DNA of 64,000 nucleotides from Ostreibacterium oceani (GTDB lineage Bacteria > Pseudomonadota > Gammaproteobacteria > Cardiobacteriales > Ostreibacteriaceae), in assembly GCF_009362845.1 (NCBI RefSeq), contig NZ_WHNW01000004.1, positions 211,113-275,112 of the forward strand, read 5' to 3'. The translations under genes were made by a program, and so were the position numbers. Shown here piece by piece: positions 18,296-28,100 of the stretch (the stretch's first letter is position 1; each line of letters opens with the position of its first letter). The notes below the pieces were generated by a model. The model did not search any database. It had not been told where the DNA came from and saw only the letters and a program-made list of their open reading frames with translations.

Positions 18296-18784
18296 TCAAT
18301 GAAATACAGCGGGTGAAATTTCGTCGCTCAGCAAATGAGATAACCATTCTCTATCGGCGACTTTGTCTTGGCGATGATAAAGGCTCATCAGCGCGACCCA
18401 CATGACGTCTTCGAGTAATAATTTGGACTCGTCTAGCGTCATGAGTTTGGCGATAATGGTTTCACGCAGTGGCGCATCGATGACGTGCATTTGTGTGAGT
18501 TTGTTGATAAAGCCGCGACTTTCGACTGAGATTTTTTGTTTTTCAGCCGCGCTAAACCAACGGATGCTTTGTTGGCTGGGTAGCTGCAAAAAATGATGGT
18601 TTTGCTGGATGTCGTTTAAGTCAACAAACCAATCGAGCGCACGATTGATGGTTTTTTCAGTAAAGCCCGCCTCATTGAGCGTTTGTTGCATTTCGTTGAG
18701 ACTGGCGTTACCCTTTTGCTCATAAATAATATGATCAAACAAGTAGAGTAACGTGTCTAAGATAGAATAATTGTCTTGTTGCAT
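18296..18784 (-). CDS. smg: Smg family protein (DUF494)
   Basis: A 162-aa protein with the family pattern: MQQDNYSILDTLLYLFDHII at the start, SIRWFSAAEKQKIS in the middle and a C-terminal ALMSLYHRQDKVADREWLSHLL. Smg is a conserved gammaproteobacterial protein with no proven function, found between dprA (smf) and topA, exactly as here. The product is helical and without membrane segments. Confidence 0.9.
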   Translation of the reverse strand: MQQDNYSILDTLLYLFDHIIYEQKGNASLNEMQQTLNEAGFTEKTINRALDWFVDLNDIQQNHHFLQLPSQQSIRWFSAAEKQKISVESRGFINKLTQMHVIDAPLRETIIAKLMTLDESKLLLEDVMWVALMSLYHRQDKVADREWLSHLLSDEISPAVFH

Positions 18785-18896
18785 GTGTTTGCTCGTTGTG
18801 TGCTCGTTTTAATCTGTGGCTTGTGTCGGTTGTGCTGTTGTTTATTGTGTTGTGTGTATTGTGTTGTGTGTATTGTGTCTTTTGTATTGGTCGATG

Positions 18897-20078
18897 TTAG
18901 TGTGTCTTTTTCTGGTAGCGACCACCCGCTTGTTTGGTGACGTGTCCATCCAGCTCAAGTATCAACAAGATAGAAGAGACTTGTCCAGCAGGCAAACCGC
19001 TACGCTTGGCAATCAAATCGACGGGCTGCGGTTCAAAAGTCAATGCTTGCCAAAGTGCGGACTTCTCAGGGTCATCTGTCACACTAGCGGGCAAATCAGC
19101 AAAACGCGGCGGCGTGTCGATTGGATGATGCGCCAAATCAATATTTACTTTTTCTAGCGTATCAGATTTTTGACTTTCTACAAACGTTAAAAGTTGCGCT
19201 TGTAGTTCTTCAAAGATATCGTTTGCCGTTTCCACCAGTTTTCCACCCTTTCGAATCAGATGGTTACAGCCTCGGGCGAGTGGGTTGTGGATAGAGCCTG
19301 GGATGGCAAAAACTTCTCGACCTTGCTCGAGTGCGGTTTGTGCAGTAATGAGTGACCCGCTTTTTAATGAAGCCTCTATCACCAGCGTGCCCAAGGTTAG
19401 CCCGCTAATGATGCGATTTCGTCTAGGGAAAGCTTGTGGCAAGACAGGTGTGCCAACGGGTAATTCGGTGACTACGCAACCTGCGTCTGTGATTTGGTGT
19501 GCCAAATCATGGTGTTTGGCGGGATAAATTCGATCGGGGCCCGTCCCCATGACGGCAATCGTTTGCCCTTGTTCCAATGCGCCTTGATGTGCTGCGCCGT
19601 CTATCCCAGTGGCGAGTCCGCTAGTAATGACAAGCCCTTGCTTGGCCAAAAAAGCGGCAAAGGCATGGGCATTATCGATACCCTCGTGAGAGGGTGAGCG
19701 GCTACCAACGATGGCCAGCTGCGGCGCGTTAAGGTATTCGATGTCGCCTCGAATAAACAACAACGGTGGCGGGTCGGCAATGGTGCGAAGTAGGGCTGGA
19801 TACTCTGGGCTGGCTAGGGTTAGAATATGTGCGTTAGCGTTTTTCTGTAGCCAATCTATGTCGGTTTCTGCGTCGTGAAAGGCGTTCGTTATATCGCTGG
19901 GTGAAATGGTCGTGCCTGCGCGTTTTTTGTCCGTGCTCGACGCGCAAAAAAAAGCCTTCGGTTCTCCGAAGGCGTCGAGAATTTTTTGAAACCGTTTGGC
20001 GCCTATGCGTGGCATTCGCCACAGCGCGCACCAAGCTTGTAATTCATCTAAATTCTGCATGATAACAGGTTGGTGCAA
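18897..20078 (-). CDS. dprA: DNA processing protein DprA
   Basis: A 393-aa protein: N-terminal SAM-like region, the central Rossmann domain with LAIVGSRSPSHEGI, GLVITSGLATGIDGAAHQGAL, MGTGPDRIYPAKHHDLA and FPRRNRIISGL, and a C-terminal winged helix. DprA loads RecA on single-stranded DNA during natural transformation. The start could also be six codons later (MQNLDEL). The coding sequence for DAFGEPKAFF near codon 40 forms a perfect terminator-like hairpin with eight T (see 19946-19973). The gene lies 30 bases after the LysM gene, so it may depend on transcription from there. Confidence 0.94.
   Translation of the reverse strand: MHQPVIMQNLDELQAWCALWRMPRIGAKRFQKILDAFGEPKAFFCASSTDKKRAGTTISPSDITNAFHDAETDIDWLQKNANAHILTLASPEYPALLRTIADPPPLLFIRGDIEYLNAPQLAIVGSRSPSHEGIDNAHAFAAFLAKQGLVITSGLATGIDGAAHQGALEQGQTIAVMGTGPDRIYPAKHHDLAHQITDAGCVVTELPVGTPVLPQAFPRRNRIISGLTLGTLVIEASLKSGSLITAQTALEQGREVFAIPGSIHNPLARGCNHLIRKGGKLVETANDIFEELQAQLLTFVESQKSDTLEKVNIDLAHHPIDTPPRFADLPASVTDDPEKSALWQALTFEPQPVDLIAKRSGLPAGQVSSILLILELDGHVTKQAGGRYQKKTH
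19946..19973 (-). terminator. Intrinsic-terminator-like hairpin inside dprA
   Basis: On the minus strand the arms gccttcgg and ccgaaggc form a perfect 8-bp stem with an agaa loop, followed directly by eight T. It lies about 40 codons inside dprA, downstream of the LysM gene. It may end LysM transcripts or attenuate dprA depending on ribosome cover. The codons also specify conserved DprA residues, so chance is possible. Confidence 0.6.
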
Positions 20079-20108
20079 AAAGCGCGCAGACGTTAACGTG
20101 TTAAATGA

Positions 20109-21275
20109 TTAAGGGGCAACGAGCCGATCTCCTGGGTAGATTACATCAAACGCATTCATGATGAGTGCATAACTTACATCATCATAAGTATGATAGACAA
20201 TCACAATACCCAAATCGTAATCGGGCAGTTTAAACTGCTCACCATAGCGACCAGTACCCATTTGCGCACTGGCGCGTACGATTTTAAACACATCACCTGG
20301 GACAACGCCGTGACCAGCGCCGCGGTTAATCAATAAGGTGTTGAATTGTGTGCCAGACTGTGTGTCAAATGCCCCCATGGGCTTAATGACCATGGCGTCT
20401 TCGTCAACGTCAGGAATTTTGGGTAAAAAGGTCAAATCACCGCCGATTTCTATCTCTTGTGTAGGGATGAGAATGTCTCGGGGGTAAAGTGGATTGACGC
20501 TATCAACGTGCATAAAGCTGGCGATACCATCTTCGTTGGCTTCTTTGACTAGTCTAAGTTGGCCGACATAGGTTGCTTCTACCCCTAATGGTTCGTTGGT
20601 AATGGGGTCGTTGATTGCGGCACTTTCACGGAAAACGTCGTAGTATTCGTCGTCAAAGGATTCGCCTTTGGCGTATACTTCTGACCGTCCGCTAAGCGAA
20701 ATGTAGCTACCATCAGACTGCCCGACGATATAGGCATAGTCTTCGGAAAAACCGGGCTCAACGACACGGTTTTTGGTCATAAAAGGATAAACGATTTCTT
20801 TTGGCACCGTAGGGATAGGCTCTGCCAGCGTCTCTGTACGAACGGTTGGCGATAAATTGTAAATCGGTCGTCCGTCCGTTGTTTTTTTGCCAGTGTTCAA
20901 TCCACGAATCGGGTTACTGCTACCGCCGACTTGGAGTTTTTTCATGCCGCCGATATTGGTATAGGTAATAATATCGCCAGGATAAATAAGGTGTGGATTT
21001 TTTAGCTTAGGATTGGCGTGCCAGATTTCTTTCCAGCGGGCGGGGCTTTGTAAAAAGCGTTGTGCGATGCTCCATAACGTATCGCCTTTTTTGACCACAT
21101 AGCGATCAGGCGCGTCGGTACGGTACTCTGGTGCAACACGAACTGTTGTTGCGGGGATATTGATTTGTTTTGGGGCGCTTTGTGTTTCTGCTGGGCGCTG
21201 ATAAGTTTGATTGTTTGCACAAGCAGTTAACGCAACGGTGCCCAAAATTAAAGCGGAATTCAACCAGTTTCTCAC
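20109..21275 (-). CDS. LysM-domain lipoprotein
   Basis: A 388-aa protein starting at a GTG preceded by AAGGAGT. The signal sequence ends in a lipobox, ALTAC, so the mature protein should be lipid-anchored at Cys19. One LysM domain, YVVKKGDTLWSIAQRFLQSP to YPGDIITY, covers about residues 58-105 and should bind peptidoglycan. The rest is a beta-rich region of the kind found in gammaproteobacterial LysM proteins encoded beside dprA. It is transcribed away from def, sharing a ~260-base divergent region. Confidence 0.88.
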   Translation of the reverse strand: MRNWLNSALILGTVALTACANNQTYQRPAETQSAPKQINIPATTVRVAPEYRTDAPDRYVVKKGDTLWSIAQRFLQSPARWKEIWHANPKLKNPHLIYPGDIITYTNIGGMKKLQVGGSSNPIRGLNTGKKTTDGRPIYNLSPTVRTETLAEPIPTVPKEIVYPFMTKNRVVEPGFSEDYAYIVGQSDGSYISLSGRSEVYAKGESFDDEYYDVFRESAAINDPITNEPLGVEATYVGQLRLVKEANEDGIASFMHVDSVNPLYPRDILIPTQEIEIGGDLTFLPKIPDVDEDAMVIKPMGAFDTQSGTQFNTLLINRGAGHGVVPGDVFKIVRASAQMGTGRYGEQFKLPDYDLGIVIVYHTYDDVSYALIMNAFDVIYPGDRLVAP

Positions 21276-21433
21276 GATGATACTCCTTTCCTTAGTTAGG
21301 TTTGTTATTATTTCAGTCTCAAATATTGTAAACTACGTGCTGTGAAAATACAGGATTTTTTTAGTCTTTTTAGCAAAAAATGGTTATTTTGTGAATAAAT
21401 TCAGCGAGCATGGATGTGCTGTTTTCTTATTAA

Positions 21434-21449
21434 CTTGTTTTAAAACAAG
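21434..21449. promoter_or_regulatory. 16-bp perfect palindrome between divergent LysM and def genes
   Basis: cttgttttaaaacaag lies midway in the divergent region 21276-21535, which should hold promoters for both genes. It could be an operator. No other structure stands out there. Confidence 0.35.
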
Positions 21450-21535
21450 CCGATAAAACTAAATCGTCGCGATTTTCAGTAATTGATGCTATCATAGCAC
21501 TATGTGTATTGAGTTTTAATAAAAAGGATCGCTTT

Positions 21536-22102
21536 ATGGCAATTTTATCTGTTTTACGGTTTCCTGATGTTAGGCTGCGCCAAATTGCTAAGCCCGTTGA
21601 GACGGTTGATACTAAGATTCAGCAATTGGTCAAAAATATGTATGAAACTATGTATCAAAAAAATGGTGTAGGTCTGGCGGCAACACAAGTCAACGTGCAT
21701 TTACGTGTAGTGGTGGCAGATTGTGCTGGCGAAGGTGAGGCGCCTGCGCCCATTACTTTCATTAATCCTGAGATTATTAACGCCAGCGAAGAAAAAAACA
21801 AACACCAAGAAGGCTGCTTATCTATCCCAGAAATTTACGCCGATGTCGAGCGCCCTGATGTGGTGACGGTTCGTGCGCTAGATGAATTCGGCCATACGTT
21901 TGAGCGGGTTTGCGAGGGGCTGTTGGGCGTTTGTATCCAGCATGAAATTGACCATCTGAACGGTAAGTTATTTATCGATTATTTGTCGCCAGCCAAGCGA
22001 AATTTGATTCGCGAAAAAATGAAAAAATATGAAAAAAGATTGCAAAAAGAAACGGTAGCCGAAACAGGTTCGCCAGTCAGTCAATCGCCAGCTAATCAAT
22101 GA
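21536..22102 (+). CDS. def: Peptide deformylase
   Basis: Removes the formyl group from the N-terminal methionine of new proteins. All three metal-site motifs are present: GVGLAATQV, EGCLSIP (with the ligand Cys) and QHEIDHLNG (with HExxH). At about 188 aa it has the usual length plus a charged C-terminal tail. I start at ATG 21536 (MAILSVLRFPD), with AAGGA about seven bases upstream; an upstream TTG would add nine residues. It is followed by fmt and rsmB, the standard def-fmt-rsmB order. Confidence 0.96.
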   Translation: MAILSVLRFPDVRLRQIAKPVETVDTKIQQLVKNMYETMYQKNGVGLAATQVNVHLRVVVADCAGEGEAPAPITFINPEIINASEEKNKHQEGCLSIPEIYADVERPDVVTVRALDEFGHTFERVCEGLLGVCIQHEIDHLNGKLFIDYLSPAKRNLIREKMKKYEKRLQKETVAETGSPVSQSPANQ

Positions 22103-22169
22103 AATTCGGCGTAGTTAAGTGCAATATGGTAGGTATTTGTTGGCATGGTAACCTAAACAGGATAGGCTG

Positions 22170-23117
22170 ATGACGCGAATTGTTTTTGCGGGAACGCCCG
22201 AATTTGCCGCCACGCATTTGCAGGCATTAATCGAACATGGACATCAGCCCAGTCTGGTGCTAACCCAACCTGATCGTAGTGCAGGCCGGGGCAAAAAACT
22301 TAGCCAGTCGCCAGTCAAAACATTGGCGGCGACGCATCAAATCCCCGTATTGCAACCTGAAAAATTTGATGGGAAGGCGCAACAAACATTACTGGCGTTG
22401 CCGTCGCCAGACATTTTTGTGGTAGTGGCTTATGGTTTATTATTGCCGCAATGGCTACTGGATTGGGCGCGATGCGGTGCGATTAATGTGCACGCATCTT
22501 TGCTGCCGCGTTGGCGTGGTGCTGCACCGATTCAACGGGCGATAGCCGCAGGCGACAGCATGACAGGCGTGGCTATTATGCAAATGCAAACAGGGTTAGA
22601 CACAGGGCCAGTTTGGGCGCAAACTCAAGTGCCGATTACCCCGCAAACAACGGCAGGGGCATTGCACGACACACTGCAAGCCGCCGGTTCAAAACTGTTG
22701 TTGGCTACATTGCCGCGTATGCTGGCCCAAACCGACGTGCCAACCCCGCAATCTGAGATAGGCGTGACCTATGCCAAAAAATTAACCAAGCAAGAAGCAC
22801 AAATTAATTGGCAACAAGACGCGGTGACGATTTGCCGCAAAATTAATGCATTTAATCCTGTGCCAGTTTCGCATTGTCACGGTAAAAATTTCGCATCGGC
22901 GCGAGAGATTGCTTTGCGGATATTTGCCGCACAAGCCATCGAAGACGAAACAACCACAGCCGTTGGCACGATCCTGTGCGAATCCCCTGAGGGTATTGTG
23001 ATCAAATGTCATCACGGTGCAATTCGCGTGACTGAATTACAGGAAATAGGGAAAAAGCGCTTATCCGTCAAGGAGTTTCTCAATGGCAAGTCGTTGGCGG
23101 GGTTTGTTTTTTCGTGA
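22170..23117 (+). CDS. fmt: Methionyl-tRNA formyltransferase
   Basis: A 315-aa enzyme that formylates initiator Met-tRNA using 10-formyl-THF. The folate and catalytic motifs are clear: FAGTPEFAATHL, QPDRSAGRGKKLSQSPVK, INVHASLLPRWRGAAPIQRAI (catalytic Asn and His) and GLDTGPV. The C-terminal OB-like domain is present. Its TGA overlaps the GTG start of rsmB, consistent with translational coupling. Confidence 0.97.
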   Translation: MTRIVFAGTPEFAATHLQALIEHGHQPSLVLTQPDRSAGRGKKLSQSPVKTLAATHQIPVLQPEKFDGKAQQTLLALPSPDIFVVVAYGLLLPQWLLDWARCGAINVHASLLPRWRGAAPIQRAIAAGDSMTGVAIMQMQTGLDTGPVWAQTQVPITPQTTAGALHDTLQAAGSKLLLATLPRMLAQTDVPTPQSEIGVTYAKKLTKQEAQINWQQDAVTICRKINAFNPVPVSHCHGKNFASAREIALRIFAAQAIEDETTTAVGTILCESPEGIVIKCHHGAIRVTELQEIGKKRLSVKEFLNGKSLAGFVFS

Positions 23118-24550
23118 CGGTGTACGCTGCAGATGATGCAATTAGTCCTAGATTGGCTGCGGTTTATGCCATTAATGATGTCATCAATTCAGGGCAATCG
23201 TTGCGTTATGCATTGTCAAAAAACTTAGAAAAAATTGCGACGGCTGCCGATAAAGGGCTGTGCCATGAAATCACCTATGGCACATTGCGTTACTATCCGA
23301 GCTTGGTTAAAACACTGCGTCCGTACTTGAAAAAAAACATTACAAAAAAAAACCAGATTGTAAAAATTTTGCTGGTTAGCGCCTTGTATCAGCTCATTCA
23401 GCTAAAGTTACCCAGCTATGCCGTGATTAACGAGTCGGTGGCGCTGTGCAAATCACTGAATATGGCTTGGGCGACAGGGTTTGCCAATGCGGTGTTGCGC
23501 CGTATTGCAGGCGCTGAAGATTTGGCTAAAGATTCGGTCAAATATTCGGCCAAAGACGCCGCCAAAAACGCCGCCAAAGACGCAATAATGCAGCAGGATG
23601 ATTTTGCCGATCATCCAACGTGGCTTTGGCAGCGCATCCAGCGTGCCTACCCCGATAAAGCCGAAACCCTATTGGCAGCCAATCATCAACCTGCGCCAAT
23701 GATGCTGCGCGTGCATGACACTGCACGGTTTTCTCAGACAAGTTATTTGGCGGCATTGCAGGCTGCTGGTATCGATGCCGCCGCGCATATCGATGCCAAA
23801 GCAGCGATTGTGCTCGCCGCGCCAGTCGCGGTTAGCCAATTGCCCTTTTTTGATGAGGGCGCAGTGACCGTCCAAGATGCCAATGCCCAGTTGGCGGCTA
23901 ATCTATTAGGCGTTAAAGCAGGGCATCATGTGTTAGATGCTTGCGCCGCGCCCGGTGGTAAAACGGCACATATTGCGACCAAGGCAAGCCCGATAACGCT
24001 AACGGCGGTTGAAATCGACCCCACACGTAGTGAACGCATGCGTGACACGCTTTCGCGGCTGAAAGCGGGATTTGCTCATGATGTGACGATTAATGTAAAA
24101 GTTGCGGATTTGGCAGATTTGGCGGCTTGGCACAACGGTCAGTCTTTTGATCGTATTTTGCTGGATGCACCGTGTTCGGCGACTGGCGTTATCCGAAAAC
24201 ACCCAGATATTTTACACCACCGCCGAGAAAGTGATTTGCAGGCGCTTTGCCAATTACAAGGCCAGTTATTGGATTTGTGTTGGCAGTTGCTTGCCCCTGG
24301 TGGGCGCTTGTTGTATGCGACATGTTCGGTTTTGCCCGAAGAAAATCAGCAACAGATTGCCCGCTTTTTACAACGCCACACAGCGGCGAAACTTAGGCCG
24401 TTGGCACATAACCGCACGGTGGCGGTTGCTGACCATAACCAATCAAATCATGAACAAGGAGGCGTGCAAAATCCCGAATTGTCAGGCTGTTTGCAATTTT
24501 TACCAGATGCCTGGGGTGATGGCTTTTTTTATGCAGCGCTAGAAAAATAG
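23114..24550 (+). CDS. rsmB: 16S rRNA m5C967 methyltransferase
   Basis: A 478-aa protein with an N-terminal NusB-like RNA-binding region (LYQLIQLKLPSYAVINESVALCK) and a C-terminal Rossmann methyltransferase: LDACAAPGGKTAHIA, ILLDAPCSATGVIRKHPDI and LLYATCSVLPEENQ with the catalytic cysteines. It is longer than the E. coli protein (about 430 aa), partly because of a repetitive stretch, AKDSVKYSAKDAAKNAAKDA, near residue 140. GTG start overlapping the fmt stop. Confidence 0.95.
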   Translation: MTVYAADDAISPRLAAVYAINDVINSGQSLRYALSKNLEKIATAADKGLCHEITYGTLRYYPSLVKTLRPYLKKNITKKNQIVKILLVSALYQLIQLKLPSYAVINESVALCKSLNMAWATGFANAVLRRIAGAEDLAKDSVKYSAKDAAKNAAKDAIMQQDDFADHPTWLWQRIQRAYPDKAETLLAANHQPAPMMLRVHDTARFSQTSYLAALQAAGIDAAAHIDAKAAIVLAAPVAVSQLPFFDEGAVTVQDANAQLAANLLGVKAGHHVLDACAAPGGKTAHIATKASPITLTAVEIDPTRSERMRDTLSRLKAGFAHDVTINVKVADLADLAAWHNGQSFDRILLDAPCSATGVIRKHPDILHHRRESDLQALCQLQGQLLDLCWQLLAPGGRLLYATCSVLPEENQQQIARFLQRHTAAKLRPLAHNRTVAVADHNQSNHEQGGVQNPELSGCLQFLPDAWGDGFFYAALEK

Positions 24551-24697
24551 ATTGCCACAGTTTGATTGCTACAGTCTAAGGGCAGTTAAAGTATTGATGC
24601 GTCAACAGGGCGCGATAAGAACGGCTTTTTAAGAGGGCTTTTGTGAATAAACGCAAAAATAAACGCAAAAACCCTTTTCACGAATAAAAAAACCGTT

Positions 24698-24703
24698 ATA
24701 ATA
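24698..24703 (+). promoter_or_regulatory. -10 box upstream of the tRNA cluster
   Basis: A perfect TATAAT lies 10 bases before the first tRNA-Gly, with a G+C-rich start region after it. The -35 region (about 24675-24680) is poor. A 12-bp tandem duplication (aataaacgcaaa, 24646-24669) lies just upstream. Confidence 0.55.
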
Positions 24704-24713
24704 TGCCACCTAT

Positions 24714-24788
24714 GCGGGAATAGCTCAGTGGTAGAGCACAACCTTGCCAAGGTTGGGGTCGCGAGTTCGAACCTCGTTTCCCGCTCCA
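24714..24788 (+). tRNA. tRNA-Gly (GCC)
   Basis: 75 bases including an encoded CCA. The acceptor arms GCGGGAA and TTCCCGC pair, the anticodon loop reads TTGCCAA giving GCC, and the T arm contains GTTCGAA. It is identical to the second copy at 24839. Confidence 0.97.
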
Positions 24789-24838
24789 ATTTAACGAAAG
24801 TTAATTAGCCGTTGATGGCCAGCGGTAGTAACAGATTA

Positions 24839-24913
24839 GCGGGAATAGCTCAGTGGTAGAGCACAACCTTGCCAAGGTTGGGGTCGCGAGTTCGAACCTC
24901 GTTTCCCGCTCCA
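24839..24913 (+). tRNA. tRNA-Gly (GCC), second identical copy
   Basis: Identical to the tRNA at 24714 over all 75 bases, with encoded CCA. The spacers before and after differ, so the duplication is not brand new or conversion keeps the copies the same. Confidence 0.97.
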
Positions 24914-24926
24914 ATTTTTTCCGTGT

Positions 24927-25000
24927 GGCGAGTTGGCAGAGTGGCTATGCAGCGGATTGCAAATCCGTGTACCTCGGTTCGACTCCGGGACTCGCCTCCA
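24927..25000 (+). tRNA. tRNA-Cys (GCA)
   Basis: 74 bases with encoded CCA. The acceptor arm GGCGAGT pairs with ACTCGCC, and the anticodon GCA is at 24959-24961. It is 13 bases after the second tRNA-Gly, so the three are probably one transcript. Gly-Cys neighbours are common in gammaproteobacteria. Confidence 0.97.
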
Positions 25001-25049
25001 CTTATTAATGAGTTCCTATCGGTCAGTGTTCCAGTGTTTATGTAGCGTA

Positions 25050-25077
25050 TTGACAGAAAGGAATTTTATATTACAAT
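25050..25077 (+). promoter_or_regulatory. Sigma70-type promoter for the surface protein operon
   Basis: TTGACA (25050-25055) and TACAAT (25072-25077) with 16 bases between. A near-ideal ribosome site, AAGGAGGAG at 25117-25125, precedes the ATG at 25131, so expression may be high. Confidence 0.65.
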
Positions 25078-25130
25078 AGTCGTCGCCAAGTAAGAATCTT
25101 TATCGTTAAACAGCTTAAGGAGGAGTTATT

Positions 25131-28100
25131 ATGAAGCTCAAATCTTTTTTTGCTATACTTTCGCTTAGTTTGCCATTTTCATCTTTTGCTTATGAGTTGT
25201 TTGAATTAAAGGTTGCCGTAAAAGCAGATGGAGTAAACGCCGTTGAGGCAATTCAATTACCGATACAGGCCCAAGGAAATACGTTCCCTAATAATCTACT
25301 GGTCACCTTTCAAAATAATTTAAGTAGTGATGGTAAAGCGATATGGAGAATCGATAATAATACCGGCAATGACCTAGCTAATATTCAAGCCTTAAATTAC
25401 GTTGATCTAGAAATCGAAGAAGCACAAAATACCTTCTTTAACGAAACGGCTACTCTATCTGCGTTGACCTTACCTGATAGCCCGACGATTATAGCAGACT
25501 ATTCTCCGCAACCGGCCAATCAATGGATGGCGGACGAACCCGGCTATAACGGTGGGACATTATTAGGTGCTTATGACAGCTTTAACCTAAGCGATGCTAA
25601 CGAACAAGGGGCAACCGCCGAAGATATTGCCGTGTTATTTCAGCATGACATTACCGAAGTGAAAGCTGGGGATGCGTTTTATATCGAAGTCCGTGTGAGT
25701 GAAAGCGAAACGGATAAAGGAATTAAACAAGTTGATGAAGCGTCAACGCAAAATTACTATATTAACAGTATTGCTTACGTTAAAGGCGCTCTTTCATTAA
25801 TCCCACCGGTGGTAACGATTACCGCACCGACAACCTTGTCGACAACGAACATTACCGATACCACGATTAAAGTAACTGACGATGTAGGAATTCTCGTTGC
25901 TGATGTCATCATAGATAGTGGCACAACAGCCGGATACAGTGGCTTTAATTGTACACAGACATCTCCTACAGAAGTCGATTGTATAGTTACGATTACCTCA
26001 ACTGGTGACCTTGTTGTTAAAGGCACCGACAGCGATAGCCTAAGTGATACCGATAGTGAAAGCTATAACATTACCGCAGCAGCAACCAACCCGCCGGTGG
26101 TCATTATAACGGCACCAACGACGAATTCAACTACCGAGATTACTGATTCTACGATTAAAGTGACTGATGATGTTGGTGTATTGGTTGCTGATGTGATAGT
26201 TGAATCAACGACAACAACGGGTTACCGTGACTTTGCTTGTGTGCAAACATCACCGACCGAGGTTGATTGCACGATTACCATTACATCGAGCGGTAACTTA
26301 ATCGTGAAAGGAATAGATTCCGATGGGTTGATTGATAGCGATACAGCACGTTACATTATTGGTGCCAGTGGTTCAACTAGGGTACAAAAAATTCCTGCCA
26401 GTAGTCTCTGGGGATTGATTGCTATTACTGTCATCATGGTCTTTGTATCGATGAAAAACGTTAGAATGAGAAGTAAATTTATCAGTTTAGTTTTAGTGCT
26501 ACTATTGGCAACCACGCTCTTCCCAAATTCAGCAAATGCCGAGAGTATTGATAATCGGGGTAAGGATTTCTGGGTGTCGTTTATGAAAAATTACAACAAT
26601 GCGGGTGTTGCTAAATTGTTTGCTGCTTCAGCTGAAAACGGCTCAGTAACTGTTGAAGTTGCAGCACTGGACTTTAAGGAAACATTTGGCCTTATTGGTG
26701 GTTCGGTAACTCCGATTATTCTTCCGGATGAAGTAATGCTTGACGGTGCCGGTATTAAGTTTGAAATGGGGATTCATGTGACTTCGGATGTCGATATTTC
26801 GCTCTATGGCATTTCACAGCTTCAATTTACGACAGATGCATTTCAGGCTATTCCAGTGCCTAAGCTAGGAACTGAGTATTTTATGGCAGGTTATACCAAA
26901 AACGGTAGTTTCCCTCCAGAATTTGCGATTATCGCTACTGAAGACGATACGGTGGTTGATTTTGAATTTAATGAGTTGTCTAAGCTAAATGGCGAAAACC
27001 CTACGTTTACTCAGCGTTTAAATAAGGGCGATATTTATTATTTTGAATATGCAGTTGAAGACATCACGGGTACAAAAATTATTAGCGATAAACCCGTTTC
27101 AGTTTTCTCAGGTAACAATTGTGTGAATATTCCGAGGGACAGATGGGCTTGTGATCATATTGTTGAGCAGGTGCCAGATATTACCCGATGGGGTAAAGAT
27201 TTTTTGTTGGCTCCACTGGCTCTTCGAAAAAACGGTGATACTATCCGGGTGCTTGCGCAGGCTGATGATACAAAATTATATGTTAATTACTCGCACTTAT
27301 ATACTTTATCGAAAGGTGAGTATTATGAATTTATCGCAAATAAAGCTAGCTATATAAAAACCTCAAAACCTAGCTTGGTAATGCAGTACGCTAACTCACA
27401 GCAATTCGATGGTGTACAGGCAGACCCATTCATGATGCTGGTCACGCCGGTTAATCAGTATACCAACGATTATCTAATTGCGACGCCATCAGGAAGTTTT
27501 GCTGACGATGAGGGCGGGAAAAACTTTATTAATGTGATTGTTCGAGATTCAGACAAGGGAAGTGTGTTATTGAATGGACAGTCTGTCGATAGCACACTTT
27601 TTAAGCCGGTAGAAAATACAGAATACGTCTATGCACAATTGCCGATTAGTGACGCACAACATACACTTACCGCCGATATTGCGTTTGGCGCTAGTGTTTA
27701 TGGGTTTTCCACATTCGAATCCTATGGGTACCCTGGCGGTTCAAGTTATTTGAATAGTGATGTAACGGTTAATCCTGAAAGTTGTTTAAGCCATTTGAAT
27801 ATACGCAATAAGCCTGGTAAAATTCAAGTGTTATGGCCTAACGCAGACGCCGCAAAATACCAAATTACACGAAGTAGCAGTTATGATGGTACCTTTAGCC
27901 AAGTGGCGGAAAATGCGTCAGATGTGCTGACTTTTTTAGATAAAGATGTACTTGATCAAACCAACTATTTTTACCAAGTCACGCAATTAGATAGTTTAGG
28001 GATTCCGCGTTGTCGTTCGGCAAAGATCGTAGGCTATCCCCCTAATTTTGGCAAAAGCTTTAACCTTGCGCCAATAATTACTTCGACTCCACCGAATGAT

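Noticed and set aside
24714-25000. tRNA cluster as integration site for the toxin locus
   Set aside because: All three tRNAs are complete and no repeat of a tRNA 3' end was seen beyond 40.4 kb; no integrase gene is present.
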